DNA from: Pictodentalium vernedei
Taxonomy: Eukaryota; Mollusca; Scaphopoda; Dentaliida; Dentaliidae
Direction: 5' to 3'
DNA length: 64,000 nt
Assembly (NCBI GenBank): GCA_031216915.1
Contig: CM062297.1
Coordinates: 534,214,971-534,278,970, forward strand
Part shown: piece by piece, positions 32,346 to 44,159 of the stretch
How the letters are laid out: each line of letters begins with the position of its first letter
How positions within the stretch are numbered: position 1 is the first letter of the stretch
Notes under the pieces: generated by a model
Told to the model about the DNA's origin: nothing
Database searches by the model: none
What the model saw: the letters and a program-made list of their open reading frames with translations, nothing else
Made by a program: the position numbers and the translations under genes

Positions 32346-33840
32346 TGGCTGCCATTCCGCCATCTTTAATTTTTTTTTTCAACAAAATTTAAAACCAACA
32401 TCCAAGCATCTCTGAGAACACAAGTGATAACAAATAAAAAAATTAAAAAATACGAAAAAATTACAACAAAAATGGCCACCATTCACCCAATTTTCATTTT
32501 TTTTTCAAAAAAATTTGACGTGCATCATATTTTCATAATGTCTGATTAATGTTAAAAATTTGAAACACCAACATTCAACCATTTCGGAGATACAAGTGGT
32601 AACAATTAAGAAGGACTGACAGACTGCAATCCATAATCTCATGGTAACTGGTGAGAGACTAATAATTATACTTTTGTGATATGTTTTTTTTATTCTCTTT
32701 TCGGATATAGAAATAATGTACAAGGTCCTTCACAAATGTGTTTTGAAGGCTTTTTAATGTTCTATAAATAGTGATGTGAACAAATCATAACCATGCATGT
32801 AGTTGTATTACACAGTTGCAACATACAGATTTCCTATCAGGGACCCCTGATACATCCAGTAATCCAGTATAAGGCTAATTACGGATCCAATACATACTTA
32901 TTGTAAGATAAACGCTACTTACCGAGCATGAGGTGAAAATGAAGTGGATGAAATCCTCTCTCCCAACTTCACTGAGCCTGGCTATGTGACTGCACCATTA
33001 AAGTTTCAGACACCAGAAGGACTTGGTTTGAATGAACTTGAACAATATAAATATTTGGAAATGTGAATAAAAAAACAGAAACAAATCTGATTGGATTTTG
33101 AAAATTTATTACTTTACCTGAAACAATTATTGGGTTTGTTATAATTTAAAAATTCTATGTAGGTGAGAGAACCAGAATTTACTACATCCGGTAAATTCAA
33201 ATCTGTGTGAAAATGGTTAAAGCATCAGAAATAAACAAAATAGCACGAGAATTTATGGAGGCTTATTGTTGATGATAAAATATTTTTAAAGAAATCAGAA
33301 ATAGGTTTTTGTTAACAGTATTTTAGGATATTCATACAGAAATCAGATAAATTTTTCCAAGAAACAAGAAAAAGCAAATATGTCACAGCATTCAAAGGGT
33401 TCGATCAAGAAATCAGAAATGGACATTTTTGGCTCTGCCACTTACTTGAATGATGTTTAGAGCAGTAATATGAGTATGGAAAGGGATATCATTATTCTCA
33501 AATTACATGAAATGCAATCTTTGGAACCCACATTGAAGTCTTTGGAGGTTTAAACGCATGTGTTTTAAATACTCCATTTTAATAATGCCTTACTCTGGAA
33601 GGTACACTGAAAAGGCATCGCACACCGCATATAATTAATCATGTATCTTAAGACAGAACTGAATAATTTAAACATTTCCTTGCAAAGCAAAGGGTTTCTC
33701 TCAACTTGGTTTGCAGATGAAACTGACACCTGTTGAAAATAACATTTAATGTTTGACAGCTAACTCCACTTCTGTAATTTGATTGTTTACATTGTTCTCC
33801 AGTGTGAATAAATTTAATATAGCTATTGGTTCAGGATCAG
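32346..33840. other. Unassigned AT-rich sequence
   Basis: The first 280 bp resemble the tail of the 330-bp tandem units (TGTTAA, TTTGAAACACCAACAT). The rest holds no gene or repeat that I recognise. Confidence 0.4.
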
Positions 33841-34100
33841 TTACTTTTACAAGAAATTAGAGGCTGTGAAAACCCTATGGCCAACTGGGCCATACTCAAA
33901 GGCCCTAGCAACCTGAAAAACATCCGATGCCAAGAACGTTTTACTGTCTGTCAGTATGCCAAAAATCAGTGAGATATGACAATTTGTTTTTGAGTTATCG
34001 TGCAGACAAGGAAATGCATAGAAGACAGGAGGCAGGAGATTAAGAAAAATAAGAGGAATAAAAAAAAAGAATAAAAAAGAAACTGTACAAAAACAATAGT
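33841..34100. repeat. Fragment of a dispersed repeat with A-rich tail
   Basis: It starts TTAGAGGCTGTGAAAACCCTATGGCC and ends in an A-rich tract (about 34040-34080). The opening resembles the TAGAGGCT start of some AGGTGAGC copies but lacks the other features. Classification is uncertain. Confidence 0.35.
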
Positions 34101-35980
34101 CTGTGTGTTTTCACACAGACGAAGTGTATACAAATATCATCAAACTACACAATTTCATTTCAATACACTTTAATGTCAACTCTTCACCTGAATTAAGATG
34201 TAAGTATCTATAAAAAAGACAAATGACTGCTCTCCCCAATATAACTTATACCCCCCCCCCCCCCCCCCTCTGAATTGAGTCCAGAGAGCTCATTCCAGTG
34301 AGGGAGCATAATCTGTGGTTATAAAGAGAAAATAGAAGAAAAAAACCCTCTGTATTCGATATTTCAGTATAGTGTTGGGTACTGGTCCATGTTGATACAG
34401 AACTTGAAAAGCAAATTCAAACACTTTCCTTTCCAAGGTATTTCAAGGATTCTCTGGTTAATTTTAAAGTACTTAAAAATGACAAAATTCCCATCATCAC
34501 ACCTGCATTTTTATCACAAGTTGTTTTGCCACATGAAAATCTAAATTTGCATTTTGTGAAAACTAAGGCTTCATAAATCATAATCTTGTTGTCCCTGAGA
34601 ATTAAGCCTTCCCTTCCCAGATGTACTAATCAACTTAGTCTTAATTTTTACCTTCCTCCATTTAGGTAGTATCACTATTACATTTGCCGTCACCAATACA
34701 AATAAAATTTTAAATGTTTTACAAATCATGGGAGTATAGGCACTCTCCCATGAATTATAACAAGGTAAATCCAAAGAGACTGAATAATTTCATTTCAAAG
34801 ATAATATGAAGGACAACTAGGGTTTAATCCCAGGAATGGAAATTCCCAGGTTCACAGTTCCGAGAGCCGGTTATGATATCCGGGAAATCTATATCATGGA
34901 ACTTGGAGTCACACATTGCACTGCTTGTGTGTTGAACTGAAGTTTTCTAAATTGAAAAACTGCCCCAAATGCAACTTTGTAAGATTTTGTCAGCCCTTCC
35001 ACACCTGAACTTTTTCACCAAATCACTGTAGCTCTCAATCACTTCCAGAGGACTCCCCTCTTCAACAGCAAGATCTTCACTCGCATCAAAGTTCAAACAC
35101 ATCTTTATTTTCAGAATCACTAGTATCACTCACTATTCACTACCTCTTTCAAAATCAACTCTTTCTTCACTGCCGTCACCAGATTCCTCTACTTCAAGCA
35201 GGAGGTTGTGGTGATAAAACTGTGGTTCTTAAAATGAAGAGGAGTTGGAAATGGGTTTGGGTTTTCACACTTCTCTTAGGAAAACAACTTTTCTGAATGA
35301 AGATGGCAGATTGCCAACAGAATATATTCATTTTCTTGTTAGTCTTTACTTGATATTATCTGGGACATTTCCCAGTTCTCAGGAGGAGTGTATTTCATTC
35401 CCATTCCTAAAGAAAACAACACTAAGCACAACCACGGAATATGAAGCTTTTACATTGCAATTCCTGCACTACAGGATAAATGGCAAAGTTGGGCTGCTAA
35501 AAAAGCCTGAACCAGGGAAGAAAATTACACCAAGATCCATCAAATTAACTGGTGAGTGCTGGAAGCCCATATTTGGGCTTTAATCCAAAGTGCAGGCACT
35601 GTGACTCAAAGGTTTCAAACTCTGTGCATGTACTTCATATTAGCATTGAATTTGTTAACAGTTTATGGGAGAGTGACTGTAGGATATACATTGTAACAAG
35701 GCAAAGACTTGATGACTAAAAACTGATGACTAAAAATAATTTAGCACTCTACCAGATAACCCTGGAGGACAAAGTTCCAAAGTCTCTTTATGGAGGGAAT
35801 AATTACAAATACAGTAAAAAATATACTCCCCCTTCTGGTGATTTGATTGGCTGAAATGTATGATGTAAATACTATAACAAATGAAACTCAAAATTGTCCA
35901 AGGAAGTCTGTAGCTCATCTATATCCTTTCAGCAGCTGAGTTGCTTGACTGATGTCATTCTAGTTTGAACTCGTCAAGAG
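34101..35980. other. Unassigned sequence with two unrecognised open frames
   Basis: A poly-C tract lies at 34250-34268. A 112-codon plus-strand frame at 35245-35583 and a 60-codon minus-strand frame at 34947-35129 have plausible amino-acid composition but match no family I know. I see no splice-site context that would make them exons. They could be decayed transposon or host exons. Confidence 0.35.
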
Positions 35981-35984
35981 GAAA

Positions 35985-36850
35985 TGTTGGATTAACCCTT
36001 CCCCTTTTTATGCCCCGACCAAAGAAGGAGGTCTTAGTGGGAATACAGTCGAGGGTTCTGTCCGTCTGTTTCACATTATGTCATTTGGTATGGTGGCAGA
36101 CCAGTAAAAGGAAAAGGATAGCCACATGTTGCAAGTTTGTCATGCTTACATATCAGGTTATGGACTTTGATACAATTATACAAATATCTGTACGAATGTT
36201 TTGCATCATAATTTTATCGGATTTTGAGGTCCTTTGTTCCCTTGTTACACACAGAAAACTTTCCAAACTTTTTGCATTGTAACTCAAGCACAGGTTGTCA
36301 GATTTTGATGTCCTTTGGGATTGTGAGAGACCAGTTTAGTGAAAAGGATATACCAGAATTGTAGAATTTGTTCAAGCATATGTGTCAGAGTTACTGCCCT
36401 TGTTACACTTATAAAACTTTCCATACAAATGTTTTGCATTATAACTCCAGCATCGCTTGTCAAATTTTGATGTACTTTGATATGACGACAGACTAGAAAA
36501 GATATCCACATATTGTGGGTTTCGTCCATGCATATATACCAGAATCATGTCCCTTTTTAAACTTATAAAATTGTCCCTATGAACATTTTGATTTATAACT
36601 AGAGGATTGGTTGTCCAGTTTTGAAGTCCTCTGGTATGATGATAGACCAGTATGGGGGAAAGGATATTGTGGGTTTTGTCCATGCATACTAACCACAGTT
36701 GGGCCCTCTATTAGACTTCGAAAATCTGTCCCTATCAACTTTTTGCATTGTTGTATTTTGTCCATGAGAATCATTTTTATTGAAAGGCGGCAGCACAAAA
36801 ATTGGAATCATTTTTTATAATACCCATGTTGCATGGGTATGCAGGGGGAG
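35985..36850. repeat. Dispersed repeat with imperfect 130-150 bp internal units
   Basis: It begins ATGCCCCGACCAAAGAAGGAGG and contains recurring phrases: GTTTTGCAT(T/C)(A/G)TAA, TTGTCA(A/G)ATTTTGATGT, CAGACTAG or GACCAG, and GGATAT.CCA. It ends near a short inverted repeat around ACCCATGTTGCATGGGT (36825-36841). Overlapping frames on both strands come from the repetition. Confidence 0.65.
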
Positions 36851-37465
36851 CATAACCAAGTTAATTTTGCATGTCAGTTAAACCATCTTGAGAAATGCCA
36901 CCACTCCAATGAGCAGCATATGCTATCCATGATATTGAAGGTGGGGGCATATGTATGGTGCTCTTTTTTCTTGTATATCTTTCTGTTTGGAGGGACCCTT
37001 TTCAGTGTGGCAGTACCATTATTTGTAATGGGCTATTAAGAATCTGATATGGCAGTACCGATTCCTGTGTGGCAGTACTGATACGTTTGATGGTACTGGT
37101 TTATTTGTCTTTTGATGGTACCATGCTGTGCATAGTAGTGTGGCATTTTTTGTTTGTTTGCAGCCCAGTTCAAGTTTGGCGAAACCATTTTATGGGCTCT
37201 ATGACATTACCATTTAAATCAAGAGGCTGTCATTTGCCCACTAACCATTGTGGGGTGTTATGCAAAGTTAACAGTTAAAGTGTACTTACTGGTTTTTTGG
37301 TAGGTTTCTCAATGCTGCCAAGATGGGGGATGGCATTGATTACAGTTGGGTAGTTGGATAGCTGTCAGAGGACCAACAAAGTTGTAGTTCAGAAATAATG
37401 ATTAAATATTATGCTGTGTTAGGCGATTAAAAAAAAAAATTCTTGATTCTCAGGCAGTTCTCTAA
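36851..37465. other. Unassigned sequence
   Basis: No gene recognised. A short cluster of TGGCAGTAC words lies at 37005-37080. Confidence 0.35.
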
Positions 37466-37832
37466 TTTATTTATTTTATTTTATTTTGGTTTATTGACCC
37501 TTTTGATAGTCAGGGTCACCTCATGTCGGTCAGTTTTATGGGTGGAGGAAGCTGCAGTACCCAGAGAGAACCACCAAGCAATGGCAAGCAACTGCCAGAC
37601 TCCCCAACAAACTAACCCCTCCCAAGCAGGGTTAGCATTGGTTGAAGACAAGTGCATCATTGATATGCAGTACACCTTTAGTACACAACACCACCATGCA
37701 CCCACGTGGGAAGTTGGGATTAAGTGCCTTGTCCAAGGACACAGTGCAGTTACCTCTGGTGGGGATCAAACCGTGAACCGTTCAGTTTGAAGTCCAATTC
37801 CGTAAGCACTGAGCCAACATGCTACCAGGCAC
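37466..37832 (-). mobile_element. tRNA-headed SINE (minus strand)
   Basis: Read on the minus strand, the head has an A-box-like TGGCTCAGTGC (37806-37816) and a B-box-like GGTTTGATCCC (37762-37772). The body contains CCTTGGACAAGGCACTTAATCCC-like sequence, and an A/T-rich TAAA tail lies near 37470. It shares head, body and tail with the plus-strand SINE at 41449. SINEs are transcribed by RNA polymerase III and copied by a LINE. Not a functional tRNA gene. Confidence 0.8.
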
Positions 37833-38493
37833 CTTTCTCATCACTGAAAATCTGCCTCATCACTCTTTTTTTCATCTTGAAATCTCTTCAATGATACAGT
37901 TTTGAACTTGTATGACTAAAAATTTAATCAACTATATCTCATTTTGCAGAGCTTACTGAGCTCTATCAAACAAGGTTTTGCTGGTTAAATTTACAATTGC
38001 AGTATGGAAAACTTTCACTGCTGAAAACATTGATATGTCACAGAATAGTATAAGGAGTCTATTTAATAATACCAATTATTTTCAGTTCTACATGAAAGAA
38101 AAAAGAAAAAAAAAGCCTCCCTCCCTCATCACAAAATTGAGGAAAAATTGCCCGAGGAACAAGAAGTTTTTATTATAGGCTTTATTTTGGATATTATACA
38201 GCCCTTACTTGAGATTACTGTCCAGATCTATATATTGTAAATCATGAGAGGCTTTGGCTGGCAAACGAAGAACCTTGTTCACGTTGTATAATTTTGTAAT
38301 GTCATCAGTGGAGAAGTTTTGCATTGGTGGCTTGGAATGAGAAGGTGTGGAAGTCTGATATCCATGTTGATGAAAACATTATTAATGAGCACGATAGAGA
38401 GTTTATCAATTATTCTTCCTGGGTGTTCTGATGCTCCACCGGTGGTATGTATAAGGGAGCAGTTGGTCTGTCTAATAGACAAAACGGCATTCA
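37833..38493. other. Unassigned sequence
   Basis: AT-rich, no recognisable feature. A 66-codon Lys-rich frame near 37980 lacks support. Confidence 0.35.
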
Positions 38494-38631
38494 CATTCGA
38501 AATGTCATTTTTATTGCACGAGATGGATTTTGGCAAAAGGATAATCTTGAACTTGAAGCCCTCGGCTTCTTCTTCAATATTATCCCTCTGCTAAATTTGA
38601 TCGAGTGCGGTAAAAAATGACAGTTCGAATG
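38494..38631. repeat. Fold-back element, arms of about 55 bp around a palindromic centre
   Basis: The left arm starts CATTCGAAATGTCATTTTT and runs to AGGATAAT. The right arm starts ATTATCCCTCTGC and runs to AATGACAGTTCGAATG. The two are imperfect inverted copies. The centre contains GAAGCCCTCGGCTTC, itself a palindrome. It looks like a small hairpin MITE. Confidence 0.72.
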
Positions 38632-39461
38632 CGTATGCAGTTCTGTATTTATTGCATGCCTACAGTTTACTAAAAAAATATTAAAAACACAAAATATTGC
38701 CAAAAATAACCCAAACGTAAAAAAAGAAATAGTTAAATAATCTGCGCATGTGATCCGTATTGTTCAAGGATAAAACAAAAAAATTATTGTTCGCTTCTGT
38801 TTTTGCAGCAAAAGCCTGTATTTTATGAAAATAAAAGCATAGGCGTGCAATAAATGTTAGTATTGTTGGTGTTATCAAAGATATCACCGACCACCCCTGA
38901 TGTGTTTACTGAGGTATTCTCTAAATCGGAGATGTAAGCTGCAAGTCTGGCAAGGGCTCTGACTTTTCTTGTGGTGGATCCTTATATGCCATAGGGACCT
39001 ATGATGGCTACTATAGCTTTGGGAACATACTATACAATGGTGGATTAAGTAGTAGTTGGTGAATCATAATGTTGTCTTCCCTGAATGAGTCTATTGGTGT
39101 TGGCCCCAAGTTGAAATGTCATACCAGGGCTAAAATATGAGCAGGAAGCATTTTGAGAATTTTTAGATTTGTCTCTTCTTTGGAGACTATAATTGAAAAA
39201 AAATTAAGTTCAGGGATGTATGAAGAGGTCTCAATTTCCTGAGTTTTTGAAAAATGCACATGATGCCTCCAGTGACCGTAACACATATTTTGAACCTCCA
39301 ACCATTTTTGACTTATTTGTTGGTGCTGGTCTCAAATCGATGTCAAACCATGCCATAGATGTAAGCATTATTCTTAACCCTTCACACTGAGGCTTGCTCT
39401 TTAAGTAGCAACAGCTAGTGTGTCATTAGAGTGGTTGCATTTTTCACAGGTGACAAATTTT
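38632..39461. other. Unassigned sequence
   Basis: No gene or repeat recognised. Confidence 0.35.
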
Positions 39462-40697
39462 CACAAAAAAAGGTTAAGCACCCCCTGTATTTTTTACAAT
39501 GGTAAATGCATTGCTTAATGCCAGTAAAGTACTTGCAAAGTAAGCTTTAAAAACTGAATGCTATCTTGAAAGAACATATTCAGACCACACAAACACACAA
39601 AAATCAGTCTTCATCATCATTTCAATGGCAGCACTGACGAACCAAAAAAGTAACTGCTAGAGCTCAATACAATACCAGTTTTAGTATGCAGCTGGGGTGT
39701 CAACAGGCAGCATAATTTGGCTATGTAAAATAATTTGACTATGTAACCTCTAGAGAACATGAGTCAGTGTTACACTTCAGTATCTGCTATATCCTCCATA
39801 TGCTCGGAGAACAGCTTCTATCCTGCATCGCATCCTCCAGTCAATCGTCGTATCCATTGCAGAGGTAACTGTTGCCATTACTGATGCAAAGCTGTTTTCA
39901 ATTGTCGCATAGTTTGTACTGGAGGTCATGTGCTTGTGTTTGATGCCCTAAATGTCCCAAATGCACTCCAGTGGATTCAGATCAGGACTCAAGGTAGACC
40001 AAGGAATGGTAGTCAATGTAATGCTGTGAATGAAAAATGCTAAACACCAAGCCAAATGTATTCTTTGGCGATGATATCTTAGTAGAGGATGTTTGATGGC
40101 TCTTTTGAACGTCATTATGGTTTTTCTAAGGCCATTCATGAGGAGATTCATCGATTTGGTAGCAACAGGCTCTTCAGAACAGTACTTGAGGTGAATAGCT
40201 GTCATTGCACCAGCCTAAGAAGTACCCTGTTTCAAGTTGTGATGTCACAGGGGGGTTGTTCTGTCCGTGGATGATCTTTCACCTCATTGGTTTGCACGTG
40301 TTTTCTCACCAAACGACTGGTGACCGTTTAATGGATGTCGAGTTGACAAATGATTGCTTTAAAGGACATAACGGCAGAATGCATACCAATAATTTGCCAT
40401 CTTTGTGCATATGCTATTCTTCTTCATATCATGGTGACAGATAGTGATTGAACATTGAAAAATAGGCATTATAAAAACACAATTCTGGGTCATGCATAAA
40501 CTGTATTTTGGAAAAGTCTGGGGTTGCATTGTTCACATGATTTCCAGGACCTGTTTGTGGGACACATTCAATCATACACATTCACAACATTTTGTTAGAT
40601 CATCAATATAATTATACATAAAACCAGCAACAGACTTTCAATGTACACTGGCATATTATCATTCATTATATTTGGGGGTGCTTAACTTTTTTTTGTG
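39462..40697 (-). mobile_element. Degenerate Tc1/mariner-type transposon
   Basis: Inverted ends are CACAAAAAAAGGTTAAGCAC (39462 onward) and its complement GTGCTTAACTTTTTTTTGTG (ending 40697). The 1.24-kb length is typical of Tc1 elements. The minus strand keeps a transposase remnant. A 130-bp repeat at about 40033-40165, also found at 42234-42370, interrupts it. The boundary bases (TA target) could not be confirmed. Confidence 0.8.
39785..40330 (-). pseudogene. Tc1/mariner transposase remnant
   Basis: DDE transposases cut and paste the element. The minus strand shows VKDHPR (about 40270), typical of the stretch after the paired DNA-binding domain, and PWSTLSPDLNPLECIWDI (about 39950-40000), the conserved region leading to the third catalytic acidic residue. 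Near 39790, RMRCRIEAVLRAYGGYSRY matches the usual Tc1 C-terminus. Stops, frameshifts and the 130-bp insertion leave no usable protein. Confidence 0.82.
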
Positions 40698-41448
40698 TAT
40701 ACATGAAAAAACAAAGTGTTTGCAATGAAAAATGTGTGAGATAGGCAGTTGTAAAAAAAAATCATGGGGATGGAGTCAAGTTTAGGCAAATTATTTTGAC
40801 CAAACAAACACATATGGAGACTAACACTGTTAAGCGTTAACTCTTAACCTCCCCCATAAAATTCATTAGACATGAGAGATTAATGAATTATTCAGTTTTC
40901 TGCTGCCATTCAATTAAAATTATTCCCACTGGCAAAAAACAATAAACAAAAAGCAATAAAGATTTTATATGCAATCACCCCCCCCCCCCCCCCCCATGGG
41001 GGAAAGAGGAAGTAACTCTGAAACTAAACATGCAAGGGAAGGGATCCATCCTACCATAAAGTACGTTCCCCAATGCTCTGGTAGAATGGTGTGAAAACTC
41101 ATTTCAACTCAACAAAATTCAAGACACCCATTGAATTCCCAATGCTTAGAGAACTACAGTACAGCCAATACAATCATGTAATCGATTACTTCTTGTTTTG
41201 GAGAGCTCCACTGGCTCTGCCAAACAAGTTATAGAAAAATAAATGCTCAATCTATCACAGAGTACAGAAAGATGACCAAATTTCTGTTAATTGAATACTC
41301 CTGTATAAATCACACAAGCAAAATAGATATCCAGTAACAGATTTCCACTGTTCTGATTGAATCCTTTCTTAGGTGAAGTTATACAAAATAATACATGAAA
41401 TAGATGCAAATGTGTCAGGGAGATATCTGGGAGAATATCAGATTAACT
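40698..41448. other. Unassigned sequence
   Basis: AT-rich, with a poly-C tract at 40978-40995. No gene recognised. Confidence 0.35.
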
Positions 41449-41756
41449 GGGAGCACGGTGGCTCAGTAGTTACGGCACTGAACTTCAAACTGAGAGGTAT
41501 ATGGTTCGATCCCCTGCCAGGGGTAACTGCACTGCATCCTTGGGCAAGGTACTTAATCCCGACTGCCCACATGTGGCGCTGTGTACTAAGGTGTACTGCA
41601 TGTCAATGGTGCACCATCGACATGCAGTACGTTCTCTCTCTATGTTCTCTCTCTGGGTTCTCTAGCTTCCTCCACCCATAAAACAGTCCCACATGAGGTG
41701 GTGACTGTGGCTGTCAAAAGTGTCGTTAAACTCCAATACATAAATAAATGAATTAG
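41449..41756 (+). mobile_element. tRNA-headed SINE (plus strand)
   Basis: The A box is TGGCTCAGTAG (41459-41469) and the B box GGTTCGATCCC (41503-41513), spaced as in a tRNA promoter. The body has CCTTGGGCAAGGTACTTAATC and the end has ACATAAATAAATGAA. It matches the inverted copy at 37466-37832, though several internal segments differ. There is no cloverleaf with a proper acceptor stem, so it is not a tRNA gene. Confidence 0.85.
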
Positions 41757-41921
41757 ATCAGCTCTTTCCACACTGCTGATGGATAGTCCTGCCCAGGAAA
41801 GGATTTGTCTTGCCACTGAAATCAGTATAATTTGGGCAAATTTAGTCCAATTTTCTCCCTGTAAATTGAATGGATTTTTCACCAATGCTTTTCTTGAGTA
41901 AAATTTAGATGAATTTTTCAT

Positions 41922-41967
41922 CAAATCTAGTCATGGCTGCTGTAGAGCAGCCATGACTAGATGTGAT
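41922..41967. repeat. Near-perfect short hairpin
   Basis: ATCTAGTCATGGCTGCT is followed by GTAG and then AGCAGCCATGACTAGAT: a perfect 17-bp stem with a 4-base loop, with partial pairing outside it. The flanks are AT-rich and non-coding. Confidence 0.85.
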
Positions 41968-42029
41968 AAAAAGTATCTAGAAAATACTCAGCGGGTTAAG
42001 AGTTAAGTTCTGATGAATGGATTTCTTTG

Positions 42030-42530
42030 TCTAATTGTTTTGTTAACAATTTATTAGATAGGGCCCAAAGACACTCTCCAACAAGAGGCCTGCATCGAAA
42101 AGCGCTGCTAATGCCCCCGACTGCAGAAAATTTTCACCAAAGATTTTCTGAGTCGAAAGAGGGAAAAAGGTCCATAACTCTTGAAAAAATGTGCGGAAGA
42201 AACTCACACTACACAGGTATCATTCCCCCATGATGAAAAATGCTAAACACCGAGCCAAATGTATTCATTGGTGATTATCGCTTAGTAAAGGACATTTTGA
42301 TGGCCCTTTTGGACCTCAATATGGCTTTTCTAAGGCTGTTCCTGGTTGTTCTCAGGAAGATTTGTCGACACCAAATACCATTAAAATCGGAGTAGCAGTG
42401 GCTGAGATACAATGGAAAAGATGGTATGGAGGGACGAACAGATAGAATGGATGGACAGATGGATGAACGTATGGACAGACTAATGGATGAACAGATGGAT
42501 GGAGGTCTCCACTAGATACCCCTTCGACTT
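42030..42530. repeat. Dispersed repeat fragment ending in a GGAT/GACA-rich tract
   Basis: The part at 42234-42370 is the same repeat that interrupts the Tc1 element at 40033-40165 (AATGCTAAACACC.AGCCAAATG). The right part is a degenerate tract of GGATGGACAGATGGATGAAC-type words (42430-42505). Confidence 0.65.
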
Positions 42531-42632
42531 TTCAAATCATGGGCATATTAAATGAAACAAACATTTACAAAACAAATTCATAAAATTAAAATTCTGTTTT
42601 CAAACTTTTTGTTTTTTATCTCTATTTTTTAA

Positions 42633-44152
42633 ACAAGAGGCCCCACGGGCCTGAAGCGCTCATCTTGAACAGAACACAATAAAAACAGAGTCCAAGAATG
42701 AGTCTACAAGCAATCCATCTCCATAGGATACATTGTCAATCTTGGAGTCCCTCAGGAGTGACAAAAATAATCTGGGCATCATGCCTTTTCTTCAGTTGAT
42801 CATAAAGTAAAATGTAGAGCTCCCCTATGAAGCCCCTTGATAAATCTATGTGGATTAATCTTAGTTACACACCTCTAAAGGGTACTGAATACAAAATTTT
42901 TAATTCTTCAGCAAAATAGCCAATTACAGCTCCCATAGGGAGCCCAAATATTAACCCAGACTCTCAATTTGAACACAGTTGAATCTGACTTCCTAGAGAT
43001 GTTGTGTACCAAATATGAAAGCATTCTGACTGTGGGATCTGAAGAAGAGAAATTTTAAAGAAATTTCTTCATATTGCACTAAGTTAAAATTTGGGCTACC
43101 ATAGCGAGCCCAAATATTAACCTAGGGATCTGATTTCAACAAACTTGAATCTGACCCCCCCTAGAGATGTTGTATACCAAATATGAAAGCATTCTGACTA
43201 GTGGATCTGAAGAAGAAGATTTTTGAAGAAATTCCCTCATATTGTACTAAGTTAAATTTCAGGTTCCCATATGGAGCTCCCGAATTGAACAAACTGGAAT
43301 TTGACCCCCCCTAGAGATGTTGTATACCAAATATGAAAGCATTCCGACTGGTGGATCTGAAGAAGGAGATTGTTAAAGAAATTTCCTCATATCGCACTAA
43401 GTAAAAATTTGGGCTACCATAACAAGCCCAAATATATACCTAGGGATCTGATTTGAACAAACTTGAATCTGACCCCCTAGAGATGTTGCATACAAATATG
43501 AAAGTATTCTGACTGATGGATCTGAAGAAGAAGATTTTTTAAAATTATCCCCCATATTGAACAAAGTTAAAATTTGGGCTTCCATAGGAAGCCCAAATAT
43601 TAACCTAGGGACTAGGTTTGAACAATCTTGAATCTGACCCTCATAACAATGATGTATACCAAACATTAAAAGATTCTGACTGGTGGTTCTGAAGAAGAAG
43701 ATTTTTTTAAAGAATATTCCCCATATTACCCTATGTTAAAAATTTGGGCTCCTGTATTGATCCCGAATATGAACCAATGGGCTTTATTTTAACAAACTTG
43801 TATCTGACCCCCCTATGAATGCTGTATACCGAATATCAAAATATTCTGATGATTGGTTCTGGAGAAAAGATTTTTTTTAAAGTTTTGCAAATATGCTGAC
43901 TCAGCATTTTTTCGATGCCCATTACATTCGATGCCCATTACATTCGATGCCCATTACAGAACACCCTAACATAACCGATGGCAATTTTTTTACCATTCAA
44001 TTCTACTGGTCCTAAGAATACTTCATACCAAATAACAGCTCCCTATTCCGTGTGGTTTGGGAAATATGGGCGTTTGAAAATATTTCTATTTTTAGCTCCC
44101 AGGGTTCCCATGGGGATTCGGGAATTTTCTTTTTTGTCAAGATGAGCCAAAA
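42633..44152 (+). mobile_element. AGGTGAGC-family repeat, copy iv
   Basis: The left end has a hairpin AGGCCCC..GGGCCT (42638-42652) followed by GCTCATCTTGA. The right end keeps GTCAAGATGAGC (44136-44147) and then CAAAA, but the sequence that normally precedes it, including the left arm of the terminal hairpin, is deleted relative to copy iii. The interior has about six units of about 190 bp. A short ATTCGATGCCCATTAC triplication is at 43910-43960. DIRS copy A2 starts directly after it. Confidence 0.83.
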
Positions 44153-44159
44153 GGTCCTC

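Noticed and set aside
34947..35129. 60-codon minus-strand frame with an acidic start, possibly transposase-like
   Set aside because: Too short and without a diagnostic motif to assign.
35245..35583. 112-codon frame in an otherwise unique region
   Set aside because: No family recognised, no splice signals that I could pair with a neighbour, and the opposite-strand context is equally open; listed only as unassigned.
41449..41756. tRNA gene (A and B boxes present)
   Set aside because: No complete cloverleaf; the same sequence with a long body and AT-rich tail occurs inverted at 37466-37832, so both are SINEs.
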